DNA from: Erythrocercus mccallii
Taxonomy: Eukaryota; Chordata; Aves; Passeriformes; Dicruridae
Direction of reading: 5' to 3'
Assembly (NCBI GenBank): GCA_013397435.1
Contig: VZRG01001642.1
Coordinates: 1-64,000, forward strand
Length of the DNA stretch: 64,000 bases
Shown here: in pieces, positions 1 to 11,300 of the stretch
How positions within the stretch are numbered: the first letter of the stretch is position 1
Layout of the letters: each line of letters starts with the position of its first letter
Notes under the pieces: generated by a model
Database searches by the model: none
What the model saw: the letters and a program-made list of their open reading frames with translations, nothing else
Told to the model about the DNA's origin: nothing
Position numbers and translations under genes: made by a program

Positions 1-1788
1 TCCTTAAATATTTCCCGAGAGACCTGACCCTCCTTCCAAAGATGATAATCCTTTTTTTATTCCTAAGTTCTTTCAAAACCTCCATGCCCACCCAGGCTGG
101 ACATTTGCCTCCTGGATTCCTCTTCCGGCACACAGGGACAGTCTGTTCCTGTGCCCTCAAAGGATACGTCTATATGATTTTTTCCACAGACTTGCAATAG
201 TAACTGAGTTTCTAAGGAACTAATTTTACAATCCAAATCCTAAGGCAAAATAGGATAAGGGATAAGAGGATAATTTGAAAGATGAGCAGAAGTTGAAATA
301 ACTTTTGAGGTCACAGAAATCCCAATTACAATTTGGTCTGTTTATAGACTGATTAAAATAAATAGAAGCATGAATTTACTCCTCTGCCTTCACTATATTA
401 TTTATTTTATTTCTATTGTATTTTGGGACAGATGTCACCATTTCATAGTGCAAACTTCCATGTCCTTTTTTTTAAAGTGAATAGTTTTGAATTGTCTGAC
501 ATATTTGTGCTATGTTTTATTTGCTAGGTTGTTGGGTTTTTTGCTAAAAAAATATTTTGCTTTGCATTTGGACAAAGTTTTATGAAATTGATTGATCTAA
601 AATTAAATGGTAAGAGTCAAGCCTCAGCTGTACCATATCAAACCATTAAACTTTGCCTTTTTAGTGTTGATTGTTGACTCTGTCCTTATATAATCCTGAA
701 CTCTGTCAACAAAATCCAAAGTATGGCGCAGCCCAAGAGGGAGAGCCAAGCTTCCTTCTTTCCTCAGTGCTAAAAATACTATATTTCTTCTGCTGTGGTT
801 CTAGCATTCACCAAAATGGGAGTCCAGCCAGGCTGTATCAGGCATCATATTACCCATAATTGAGGTCAGGGTGTGGATTTGTTTGGTTTTTTTTTTTTTT
901 TAACAAGTCATTGGTTCAGTCATGCTCCTGTAGGCATCTCTCCAGTTCCTTAGTATCTACACAATGTTACGGAAGTAAATAAAGGAATTCAAAGTGAGCC
1001 ACTGGGCAAAGAATCATATGGTTACCATTTTAAGTAGCTGTGTTGGTTTGCAGCATGAAAGTGTTTAATCAGGTGGCTTATTCATTCTGCCGGTTGTTAA
1101 AACCTCTCTGTGCCATGTTTGCTGGCCAATTAATGACACTTTGATTTCATACCTGCTGCTGTCTAAATTAAAATCTTACTTGCAGCCCTTCTGCAAGAGC
1201 TTTGAGCTCTTCACTTGGTAGCATGTTCAACCTCTTTCTTTTTTTCTTCCCTTTTTCCCTCTCTGTACTTCTGTTGTGCTTTAGAAGTATCACCCATTTC
1301 TTAGCTTCTGAAAGTGCACAATTTACTTGCAAAGTAACTGGCAGAATGCTGTTGTCAAATCTGTCTGCTGTATCTTAGTCCAGAAAAATAATCCTGCATT
1401 ACTTCAGTCTGTGGCAGGAAAGGAAAAAGCAAGGGATAATGGAGGAGTGAATTTCTGTAACTACCTAATGAATGCAGAAGAAATAATGATGCAGGAAACA
1501 AGTGATAAAGTGCAAAAGTGAAGTTTCTGATGTTGGTTTGAGGATGAGAAGTTAAGCTTTCCTGTGCTTGCTGTTGTAGTTTACAGCTAGATGAATGTTT
1601 CTCCAGTTTCTCCATTCCCTGGTGATAAAGGTATCCCACACTGTGTCACCAACAAAAAAACAAAACAAACAAACAACCCTCCCTCCCCCACCTTTTTAGA
1701 AAGGTTGGAGTGAAAATATCTTATTTTAAATTTGCGTAACTAACTCTGTTTTCCTGTGCAAAGTTTGTATTTTAGAATACCGTTTTTG

Positions 1789-1908
1789 GAATCATAGTGC
1801 AGGAAAATCATGGAATGGTTTGGGCTGGAAAGAAAAAGGACATAATCCAACCCCTCCTGCAATAGGCAGGGACACCTTTGACTAGAGCAGGTTGCTCAGA
1901 GCAACCAG
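1789..1908 (-). mobile_element. CR1 LINE 3'-end fragment, eroded
   Basis: GGAATCATAGTGCAGGAAAA, then TGGAATGGTTTGGGCTGGAA and a CAACCCC...GGCAGGGACACC...AGAGCAGGTTGCTCAGAG succession. This is the reverse complement of the avian CR1 3' end. About 120 bp, clearly diverged. Confidence 0.75.
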
Positions 1909-4604
1909 TTATGTATTGAGAGATGAAGGAACAGGGAGATAGCAACAGTATTACTTTTCCTGACTCCTGAAGTTCAGCTTTGAGTTGTCTTCAATTAAAT
2001 AGTAGCTCCTACGTGCACAGTGGCATGCATACAGTGTTTTCTGATAACCATCAAATCTTTCTGAAGCAATTTTGAATCTGAAATCTGAAAATGCTAACAA
2101 AAACTGATGTGATTTTATATTTTTCCCCACTCTATTCTTCTTATTTTGCAGACTTTCAGGTCTGAAAACACCTCATTTTCTCAATGGATTTAGCTAAGGG
2201 ATTTCTCTTTTAATCTGTATGAAATACAAGCTGGTTTTTTGGTTTTTTTGTGTTTTTTTTTTTTACTTTTTAGTAGTAGGAGGAGTAATTGGAAATGTTT
2301 CTCCAAATTCTGAGATTAGCCAAAGAGAAGCAAAGGGGAGGAAGGAATGGATGCATGGGAAAACAAGGAAGAGTTTGAGAAGAGCAAAGAAGTTTATTTT
2401 ATTTCTGTAATTTAGAAGCTGGATAATGTTTTTGCGCAGTAATTTTTTTTTTTACCTCACCAGTGTTTTCATCTCCCCAGTGTTTTTTTATCTCCAGTTT
2501 ACAGGTTTTATTTTCATTGTCTTGATCACTTTGCTAGAAGTCCTGCATGGTCAGGCACATAGCTGTCCATTTTACCACAGTTTAATCTTACTGAACCATG
2601 AGAAAAATTAAGTACCATGAAATGTTTATTTTGGGTAGACTGGGTAGGTGACCCTTCCCAAACTCAAGACCTCTAGACTGGCAAAGTACCTTAAGTGAAA
2701 ACCTACATATAGAATTGTTCACCTGATTTTGCAAATGGACATGCACTGTGTATTACAATGATAATTATTAGTTGCAAATTATAATATGCTGGGTTTATTC
2801 TTTGTGCCTTCTTGAGAAAAATGGGTTGCAACATGCTTTGTGGGACTGCCTCAATTTATCTCCATACAAAAGCAGAAGTCTTACTTTTCTCTTACTACAT
2901 GCTGGTCGTATTTGCCCTCTGAGCTTGAAAATGCAGTGTCAAGTACAAACAACAGAAGTAATGGCGACATTTGCTCCACCCTAGTTTGTTAATCTACCAA
3001 AAGTAATTGTGGGTTCATGTTTTATTTGAGCTACACTGGCCTCTCCTCACGTAGTCAGGTTCCAGCCTGGGGAAGCCTTCCAGCCACAGAAGAAATGCAT
3101 GTTCAAAACTCCTGCAATTTTACTACCATAATGGTCAGAGAAAATTCATATGCCAAAAGCTTTTCAGAATATTCTGAGCTCTTAGAGCTTCACCTTCTCC
3201 TATCCTTTCACGCCCAGGGTCTTGATTATCATCTTAATTTTCTGAAAAGAGAAGGGATTATTAGGAGATAGAATTAATATTTCTACTCTGGTAAGTGCAG
3301 TGTGGTTTAGAATCTGTTGCATTCTATACATTTCCTTTTTTCCCAGAGAGGCTGATATTTCCGTCCAGTCTTCTGATGACTGATGTCACTTCAAGCTCTC
3401 CAAGGTTCTACCTGCTGCATCTTCACCAAAGCCAAATGTGGCTGCAAGGTGTCTCAGGGGATGCTAATCCAGACATTCAGCTGTCAAAATCTCTCTTGTT
3501 CTTGGAATCTTCCTTCTTGCCTGGAGAACATACTAGAGGAGTATTCTTCTCTTTGAAAAATGGAGGTGTAAGGTATTCTAGTCAATGGAGCCTGGACAGA
3601 AACCTGGCTGGCTTGCTGCTATGCACTTCACTTGGTCTGAGCTGAATTGCTCTCTAAGCTTCATTGATGTAATTTCAAAATGTATTTAGTTCTCACCTTC
3701 TTGGTTTTGAGTGGGAATGTTGCCCAGAGTGAAGAGATGAATTGATATTCAAGGAATGCCTATTAAAAAACAAGTCCAGTTTTGCCTGAATGTTGTTCCT
3801 CTATGCACAGTCTTTTTTATATGTTTGTGAATTTAGGAACAGTAGAGTTTTATGGAAATGCTGTCACTAGTTTTTTTCAGAGATATGACATGAGACTTAG
3901 GTGCATCTTTGGTCTGGCAGTATATTTCTGTGTTAGCTGGACGGTTTGATTCTGATAAACTTGGAAATAGTGAGTGTTGTTATGTCCAGACAAGAAAACA
4001 AGAGTAATTTAGGTAGCTCTGAGGGATTTTAGTAGATGTAACAATCAAGACTAACTTCTATCTCTTTAACTGCGCTAAGGCTTTTTTTTGCAAATCTACA
4101 AGGTGAAACATTACTATTCGTACATAAAATGATATTTATAATGTTGCAGAATACTAATGATTTATAATACTTGATGCTGTCTAGTTGTTGACTAGTGACA
4201 GCAGATCTGGTGGATCAAAGTGGAATTAATATACTTCTGAAGACTTTATGATCTTGCCAGTTTGGAGGGTAGATTTCAAGATCTTGTGTGTTTGCTACTG
4301 TACTCTACAGTTTTATAATGTAAACATAACTTATCTCTAATCTGTGCTTTTTCCTCAGTTGAAATACATGAGAGGCTTATGTTAGATCACATTGGAAAGA
4401 CAATATTGATAAGACCTTCAACAGGAAGTAGATCTCTAAAGGAAATTTCTTGGTGTGAAAGAGAATTTTGTTCACTTTCCGTACATGTGACATGTTTAGC
4501 TCTGTAAGAGAAGCGTCCTGAAGAGGTGTGAAACTTCTAGTGTTCATGAGTCAGCAGGTGCCCGTTGCTCTGCTGTTTGAAGGACATCAGAGTTAACAGT
4601 GATA

Positions 4605-4930
4605 TAGAGAAGAGCAATTAGACTGGTCGGTGATGGAGCAACTACCCTGAGGAGAGACTAAGAAGGCTGAGACTCCTGAAAGAGTGGAGAAGGCTGCGGA
4701 CTTTGACTATTTGTAAACGCATGAAGGAAGTAGATAAGTTGAATGCATTAGGTATTCACCAGAACTTGTGAGACTTGAGCTAGCAGGTATACACTGTAAC
4801 TAGCAGATTAATTTAAAATAGAGCATGTATTTCTTTAAGTAGGAGGTGAACTGCTGCTGCAGGAATTCTGATGGCAGAGTATCCACAGATTTGAAAAGGC
4901 ATTAGACAAAGTCATATGCAATAAACCTAT
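4605..4930 (+). mobile_element. CR1-like LINE fragment, strongly diverged
   Basis: Contains AGAGCAATTAGACTGGTCGG, CTGAGGAGAGACTAAGAAGGC and GAGAAGGCTGCGG, matching the sense-strand CR1 region that normally reads GAGGAGAGGCTGAGGGAGC...GAGAAGGCTGCGG. The later part resembles the CR1 stretch before its 3' end (GGAATTCTGATGGCAGAG, TTAGACAAAGTCAT). The distal boundary is approximate. Confidence 0.55.
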
Positions 4931-5251
4931 AAATAAATAGTGACAGGAACAACTAAGGAGGTGTCTCAAACACCCTTGCTGTTACCAGTGTGGATTCTGA
5001 ACACATGCAAGAGAAAGAGATTGCATAAAAGAATCAGGCTTGTATGTTTTATTAAATGGTGTCTTCAGTTACAACTGTCAGAAACAAAATGTGGATCTGA
5101 TGCAGAAGATAACTTCTTCTATTTGCTTGTTCTGTGTTTGTTTGATTTACTCTTTATTTGTAAAGAACCACTTTCCCCCTACAAATGATACTGGCTTTTT
5201 CATATGAGATATCCTAAACTGACCATAATTTATTTCTTTCATGTTTTACAG

Positions 5252-5362
5252 TGAACAACCCTATACCTTCCAACCTTAAGTCAGAAGCTAAAAAGGCAGC
5301 TAAAATACTACGAGAATTTACAGAAATAACTTCCAGAAATGGACCAGATAAAATCATACCAC
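5252..5362 (+). CDS. SH3YL1: SH3YL1 exon 2 (codons 1-37 and first base of 38)
   Basis: The acceptor is a pyrimidine tract plus ACAG at 5248-5251; the donor is AC|GTGAGT at 5363. The exon opens with TGAACAAC, so the initiator ATG exists only after splicing to an upstream exon ending in A. It encodes NNPIPSNLKSEAKKAAKILR and onward to DKIIP. This basic amphipathic N-terminus is the membrane-binding part of the SYLF fold in the family. The exon ends in phase 1. Confidence 0.95.
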
Positions 5363-8300
5363 GTGAGTAAAGAAAATGCTTTGATTCAACTAAAACCTTC
5401 TGCAGTCCCTGTGTTGCAGTCATGCTGTCTTTACCAATTCCCTCTGTTTTCACTGACCACAACTTAGAGATGAATGAAAATTTTTGGGCACCATAACTTT
5501 GAAAATATTTCAGAAACTTTGAAAATATGAAGTAAAGGGTTTCAGTTTGCTGTATTCTTGGCAGATGTTACTTACTGGGAGAGATCTTTTGAATGTTTAC
5601 TGCTACAAGATACCTGCACTGGAAGGCTTCCCCCTGGGATGGACAGACTATCTCATGGTCAATCCTTTAAATGTATGTTCTTAAGAGAGAACCTGAAATA
5701 GTAGCTCTAGCTCTTGAATATCTGTATTGATAATTAGCTAGATGAAAATAAGTTGAAGCAAAGAAACAAGGATGATTTCCCTTTTGATACTGGTTTTATT
5801 TGCTGCTGTCCTCTTCTTTTTTTGCAGTTGTTTCTCTGTGTTTCTCCTAGTGTCTTCCTCCACTGGGTGTTGCTGGTTGTGGTTTTGAATCCTTAACTGT
5901 TATGTTCTGGAGGGTCTGCAGTGAGATTTGCAGGATGATGACACATCACTATTTGCCACAAACACTGTCTAATGATACAGGCTTGTTAGGCTGCTCTGTG
6001 TTGCTGTGACTTAAATTTGGACTCTTCCAAAAATTTGTGGAGATGTGGTTGTCAGCTATTCACTGCCTGTTTCCTGTTACCTTGCCAAAGGTACTTATGT
6101 GTCTGATTTTCTGAATCTGTGAAGTTTTCAGCCTGTTAGTAGCTGATTTCTTCTTCCCTTGAGAGAATTCATTCCTTTCAAGGACAGTGAATGTAAATAA
6201 GCTTTCTATTCTTCACAACACTTCTAAGTTCTCATAACAACCCTCTCACAGGTGTTGTTTCTATTATTTAACCAATGAAGAGAAGTGTTGTCTTTACTGA
6301 CCAATCATATGGTTCCTTAGCACAGCATGTTATAAAAGGCTGTGTGAAATTGTAAATAAAGCCTTTCTGATCTTTCTTCTACCTGGAGTCAAGCTCTTCA
6401 TGTCCAACAGCGACAGGTACTCACACACAAAGTGTGTGGCACTAAACAAACTGATTCTATGCAAGCTAATCAGGACAGGTGAAGCAGTTGTGACAGTGTA
6501 TAGATTGTCACAGGCTAATGTGACCTGCAGCTAGGTTTGGGGTTCTCTGTGCTGGAGGTGTCATTATCAGTTCAACTTTTTTTGCAGTTTTTTTTAATCT
6601 TTTGCTTTGATTATATGACTCGTGTGTTTATATTTGTTAAATGTTGAGTTTTGTTTTCCCCTTCTTTTAGAACTTCTTTTACAAGGTCTCAAATAAATGA
6701 TTTTGCTGTTTCAGCACATGTAATAGCTAAAGCCAAAGGCCTTGCAGTTTTGTCTGTTATCAAAGCTGGATTTTTGGTGACTGCTCGAGGTGGAAGTGGA
6801 ATTGTGTTAGCTCGTCTTCCTAATGGAAGTAAGTGGATATTTTCCTTTTATACTTAATGGGAGAATTAAAAGAGATAAAAATATTTTTTTTTTCATGATT
6901 CTTTTCAGGAACAGGAGATGTGTGATGAGTCAGAGAAGTAGGTGACAGGTGACAATGTTTGCTGTGAATGCTGTTTTCAAATCTTTGTACCTTTGTTTGA
7001 CCAAACATAAATGTTTTCAGTATCTTTGTGGAAAACAATAAAATATAAAAATACATAGTATAAAATTCATTAGAAAAATTGATTATTTATGAAGAAGTGT
7101 ATGATAAATAATTTGTAACAAGGAATTGTTTAGATTGTAAGGGTTTATATTTCTTCAATCCTTTCCTGTAGGATGAAGCATTATAGTTGTGATTCTATTG
7201 TAGTGGTTTTGAACAAATAATAATTTGTTAGCATTTTTTAACTGTAATAATAAAATGAGTATTTCTTATAATAGATGGTAAAATTCCGTAAATTTATCTT
7301 GTTTTACACGACAGCCTGGTCTGCTCCCTCTGCAATAGGAATTGCTGGTCTTGGTGGTGGATTTGAAATTGGAATTGAGGTATGGTTCTGCATTTGAAAT
7401 ACTTGTTGGTAACTTTTTTTGCAAGAAATTAAAATACACTGACAATGATCTAAATGTTGGTGAGATAGCAGAATCTACTTTTATGTACAAAAATATTATT
7501 ATGAAATCCATTTATGCAAGACAAAAAAAAGAGGGGTTTTGATGCCATCAATCAAATTGTTAGAAGATATTTAGATGAAAAGAAGTGTCATGACACTAAT
7601 TTTCTTGATTTCTCACTTCTAGCAGACTGAATTTTTCACATATGGAGAACTTCCTGACAGTGTTCACATATAAGACAATTGAAGTTAATTGAAAAAGCAT
7701 CCTATACTTAATACTGTGTCAAATGCTTTACTAAAGGGCACAGGGACTCCATCTGGCAAGAAACAGTGTAAAGAACTGAAACTGAAGTGGCTCCACTTAA
7801 TGTTACTGTACTTCACACATTTCCCACTCACGCTTGTGGTTACCGATATGACCTTCAGTTTGAAAGCACCAAAACTGATGATGCCTCTTCTGGAAGGAAT
7901 ACTATAGAAAAGGAGCAAGTTCCAGCCAGCAGAAATGCTTGAGTAAAGGATTCCCAATATATTCAGAGAAACCCTGGTCAGCTGAGCCCTGACAGTGCTC
8001 TGCCTCTGCTTCCTATTTCTTCTTCCTCACAGCTCCTTCACACTTGTATGTTTTCATCTTTCCTATGCTTCCCCACTCTAGCCTCCAGACTCACCCTTCT
8101 CTTTGTTTAACTTCTGTTCTGCTGATTCCCAAAGAGAATCACTGTAACAATATGATGCCAACAAGGTCTCTTGCAATGGGCATTCTGCTCTTCAAAAAAT
8201 CCTTGTCTAGCTGATTGGATGATCCATGCCAGGCCCCAGTACATCTGCAGCTAGCCAGCTATCCCTGTCCTGGCAGCCAGTCAGCCAGCACTCACATATT

Positions 8301-11300
8301 GAACAACAGATCAATATTTTATTCTTTGCTCATTGTTCACTGTGTGATCTCAGGCATTATTGCATGCACTTTTTAAAGGATGATTTGAATACAAAATCAT
8401 TAATTTTTATAAGGGATTTTCATTGGTTTTCATGACTACAGGATCTGAATGCATTGTAAAGTGTTCAGTTTGAGCCCCAGAGTTTGTTTTGTTGTGGGAT
8501 TTGTTTGGTTTTTTCTTTCCTTTTAAGCCTCTTCATGTGTTTTGATTAATCTATGAAATTTTTCTTTTAATCATCCCCAGCTGATATTTTAGATAATGTA
8601 GACATTTCCTGTTGATACTGAATCAAATAATTTCAATACAGAATCTATTTGTGAGAGGGGTTTTTCTCTGAGTAATACTGTGCCCTTCATTTGAAATTTT
8701 AGTCAGCTTACAAAATCCTGTTTCCTTACTGACATTACTATAACACAATATTTTTTATTTCTTCTAGAAAATATGTGTTGTTCAGAAATACCTGGGTGAC
8801 TTAGGAGCTCAGAGTCCCATTTCAGCATTCTTCTAGTCCTATGTAAACAAGGTGAAATTTATTCCTGTAGGAGAGATGATAGTTGACGTAGTTGTAGTGA
8901 TACTTATGGATACTTTTAAATAACAAGAAGGAGATTACAATCTTCAGAAGTCACAGTGACTTGGTATCTCAAATTAAAGACCAGTTTTAAAATTCATATA
9001 AATGCTTTCCCTGAAGGTTTTTTCACTATGGATCTGTTTATCTTTAGCAATGAATTCATCCTCTTATGGGTAAGAGGAGGAAGCATTATCCTGAAAGACA
9101 TTCTTCCTCCATCCCTGGATGAGTCACAAGCTGCTCCTGTAGCCATCTTTTGTTTGGGATGGGGTGGAGGTTACCAAGGGACTAATAACAATGAACTCTC
9201 TTATGCTGTGTGTAATACTTCTAGGCCAGCCTTGTTTTGCAAATAATCTGGTATTTCCCCTTGTATTCCCTGCTGTCACTGTTTGGAATTTGGGGTAAGT
9301 TGAAAGTTATTTTCTGAACCTGGCTTTCTGTCAAGTCTGTCAGATGAAAGATCAGGTGCAGTAGTCCTTGGGTATATTGCTACCTCTTCAATTGTTAGGT
9401 TTAATAGGTTCTTGAAGCAACTGACTACATCTCATATTCAAGTATTAAAAATTTAATTAATTCATATATGCATACACAGATATATAAAACTCTTGTCATG
9501 ACAATAAAGTTTTCTCAATAACACCTGTATCCTTTTTGCTTTTTATTCTTTGAACAGGAATTTTTGTTTACTAAAGTCTGTCTTGCCTTTATTTGTTTAG
9601 AATCAAAATGATTCACATCTGAAAATGTGCCTTCAAAATTGCTTGTATAAGCCATAGAAAATAAGAAATTGTTAATTAGGAGTTTTGAATTAACATAGAG
9701 TTTCTCTCATAGCTGTTGTTTATGACATAGTGACCATATCAGCATTTTGGAAAAAAAATCAGTCAAATTTGATTTAAAAAGTAGTTGAAAAGATTTTTGA
9801 TTCAAAATACCTTGCAGAAAAAGAATCAACTTTGTCATGAAAGCTGCTTCAAAATAATCCTTTACAAGAAAGGAAGATCATCTTCTGTGCTGTTCTTTCT
9901 TCTTAAAAAGTGTAGTACTTTTATTTGATATTTTATAGGTCTCAGATTTAGTGATAATACTGAATCATGAAAGAGCAGTAGAAGCTTTTGCCAAAGGAGG
10001 GAATCTTACACTTGGAGGAAATCTAACTGTGGCAATTGGACCTCTGGGGAGGTGGGTAATACATTTTCGTAATAAGGCATATATGGAAGATAATTTTTAG
10101 GAGCCATATTGATGTGGCATTTTTTATATGTTACAGAACAACCTGGGCAACCTGTATGCTGACTGGACCATATTGTTCTTGCCACTCACTTTCTTTTTCT
10201 TTTTTTTTTCTTTCCTTATTTTAATCCTGACTGATTAAATCATTTATTGGTAGAAGGAAAGTGTTCTGAGATGTGCTGTTTTTTTCAGGAGACTGCTTGG
10301 CTAGGCTCAATGAAGAGTGCAGGTACTTCTGTGCCTGACAGAAGTATGATTCTTAGTAACATATTGGTCTGTGCTTTCTGTCACCATGGATCTGCCTGAT
10401 ATTAAATAAAAACTACACCAAATAATTTCTTTTAAACTTTTAAGTGGTTAAGTCTGTTTACCTTGAAAGATGAGGTGAAACAATCACTGAATAATTTTAC
10501 TTGGAAATGAGCCTTGCAAGACTGCTACTCCAATCTCCTGCTCAAAGCAAGGTCTGTTAAGACTTCAGATCAGGTTGCTCAGTCCTTTTTTTCCAGGATT
10601 GGGGATCTTGAAAATTCCCAATTAGGGAGACTGCTTGGATTTCTGTGCAACCTGCTCTACTCTTCAGCTCTCCTGCCTTACATCCAGTCAAAGTATTTCT
10701 TCTTTCTATTTATGTCAATAGTATTTTATTCTTCCTTCATATACTGCCATAAAGATCCTGGCCTCATACTCTTGATTACCTCTCCGTAGATACTTGAAGC
10801 CTGCTTGTTAGGTTTGCCCCAAGTCTTCTGTTCTGCAGGCTTACCAGGCACCAGCCACCTCAGACTCTGATTATGGAATAAGTGCCTCCTTACAGCTATT
10901 TTTTTATGATGATGAAGTTTTTACTGCTTTTTTTTTAATCTTTTCTAACAAAATGAAAGGATGATACTTACTGCACAGAAGAGAGATCTGTGGATCAGGG
11001 AAGGGCAGTGAATGTCATTGGCCCTACAAAGGCATTTACTACACTGTCCTGCAACATCTCTATTTCCAAGCTGGGACATAGGTGTCAGGATGGGGAGACA
11101 AGCAAACAGGTGAAGAACCAGATCATCAGGTTAGAAGAGCAGTGGTAATATGGTTCATGTTGAAGTCTGAAGCCAGATTTCTTTGGAATTCCTCAGGAGA
11201 CTCTTCTAGGACCTCTCCTGCTTGGTATTTTTATCAGTTGCAAAATATCCTCTTCAAGTTTGTGGATGATTCCAAACCAGGGAGTGTAGCCAGTGCACTT

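Larger units (their letters stand above)
1..5251. other. SH3YL1: Intron 1 / sequence upstream of first visible coding exon
   Basis: No exon was recognised here. The sequence is AT-rich with T runs (for example about 886-901), very few CG dinucleotides and two eroded CR1 fragments (annotated separately). Exon 2 needs an upstream exon ending in A to complete its ATG. In mammals SH3YL1 shares a bidirectional CpG-rich promoter with ACP1, and no such GC-rich segment is visible, so exon 1 is probably 5' of the window. This stretch is inferred to be part of intron 1. Confidence 0.6.
5363..6714 (+). other. SH3YL1: Intron 2
   Basis: GT/AG intron of about 1.35 kb. It contains a short LTR-like element (6253-6409). 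Nothing else was recognised. Confidence 0.85.

Noticed and set aside
3295..3645. 116-codon open frame in intron 1
   Set aside because: No recognisable domain, no exon signals that would join it to SH3YL1 in frame, and no conserved start context. Treated as chance.
6670..6714. Alternative upstream acceptor for exon 3 (CTTCTTTTAG ending at 6670)
   Set aside because: Its use would add 44 nt, break the frame and bring in stop codons. The acceptor at 6714 restores the conserved SYLF frame.
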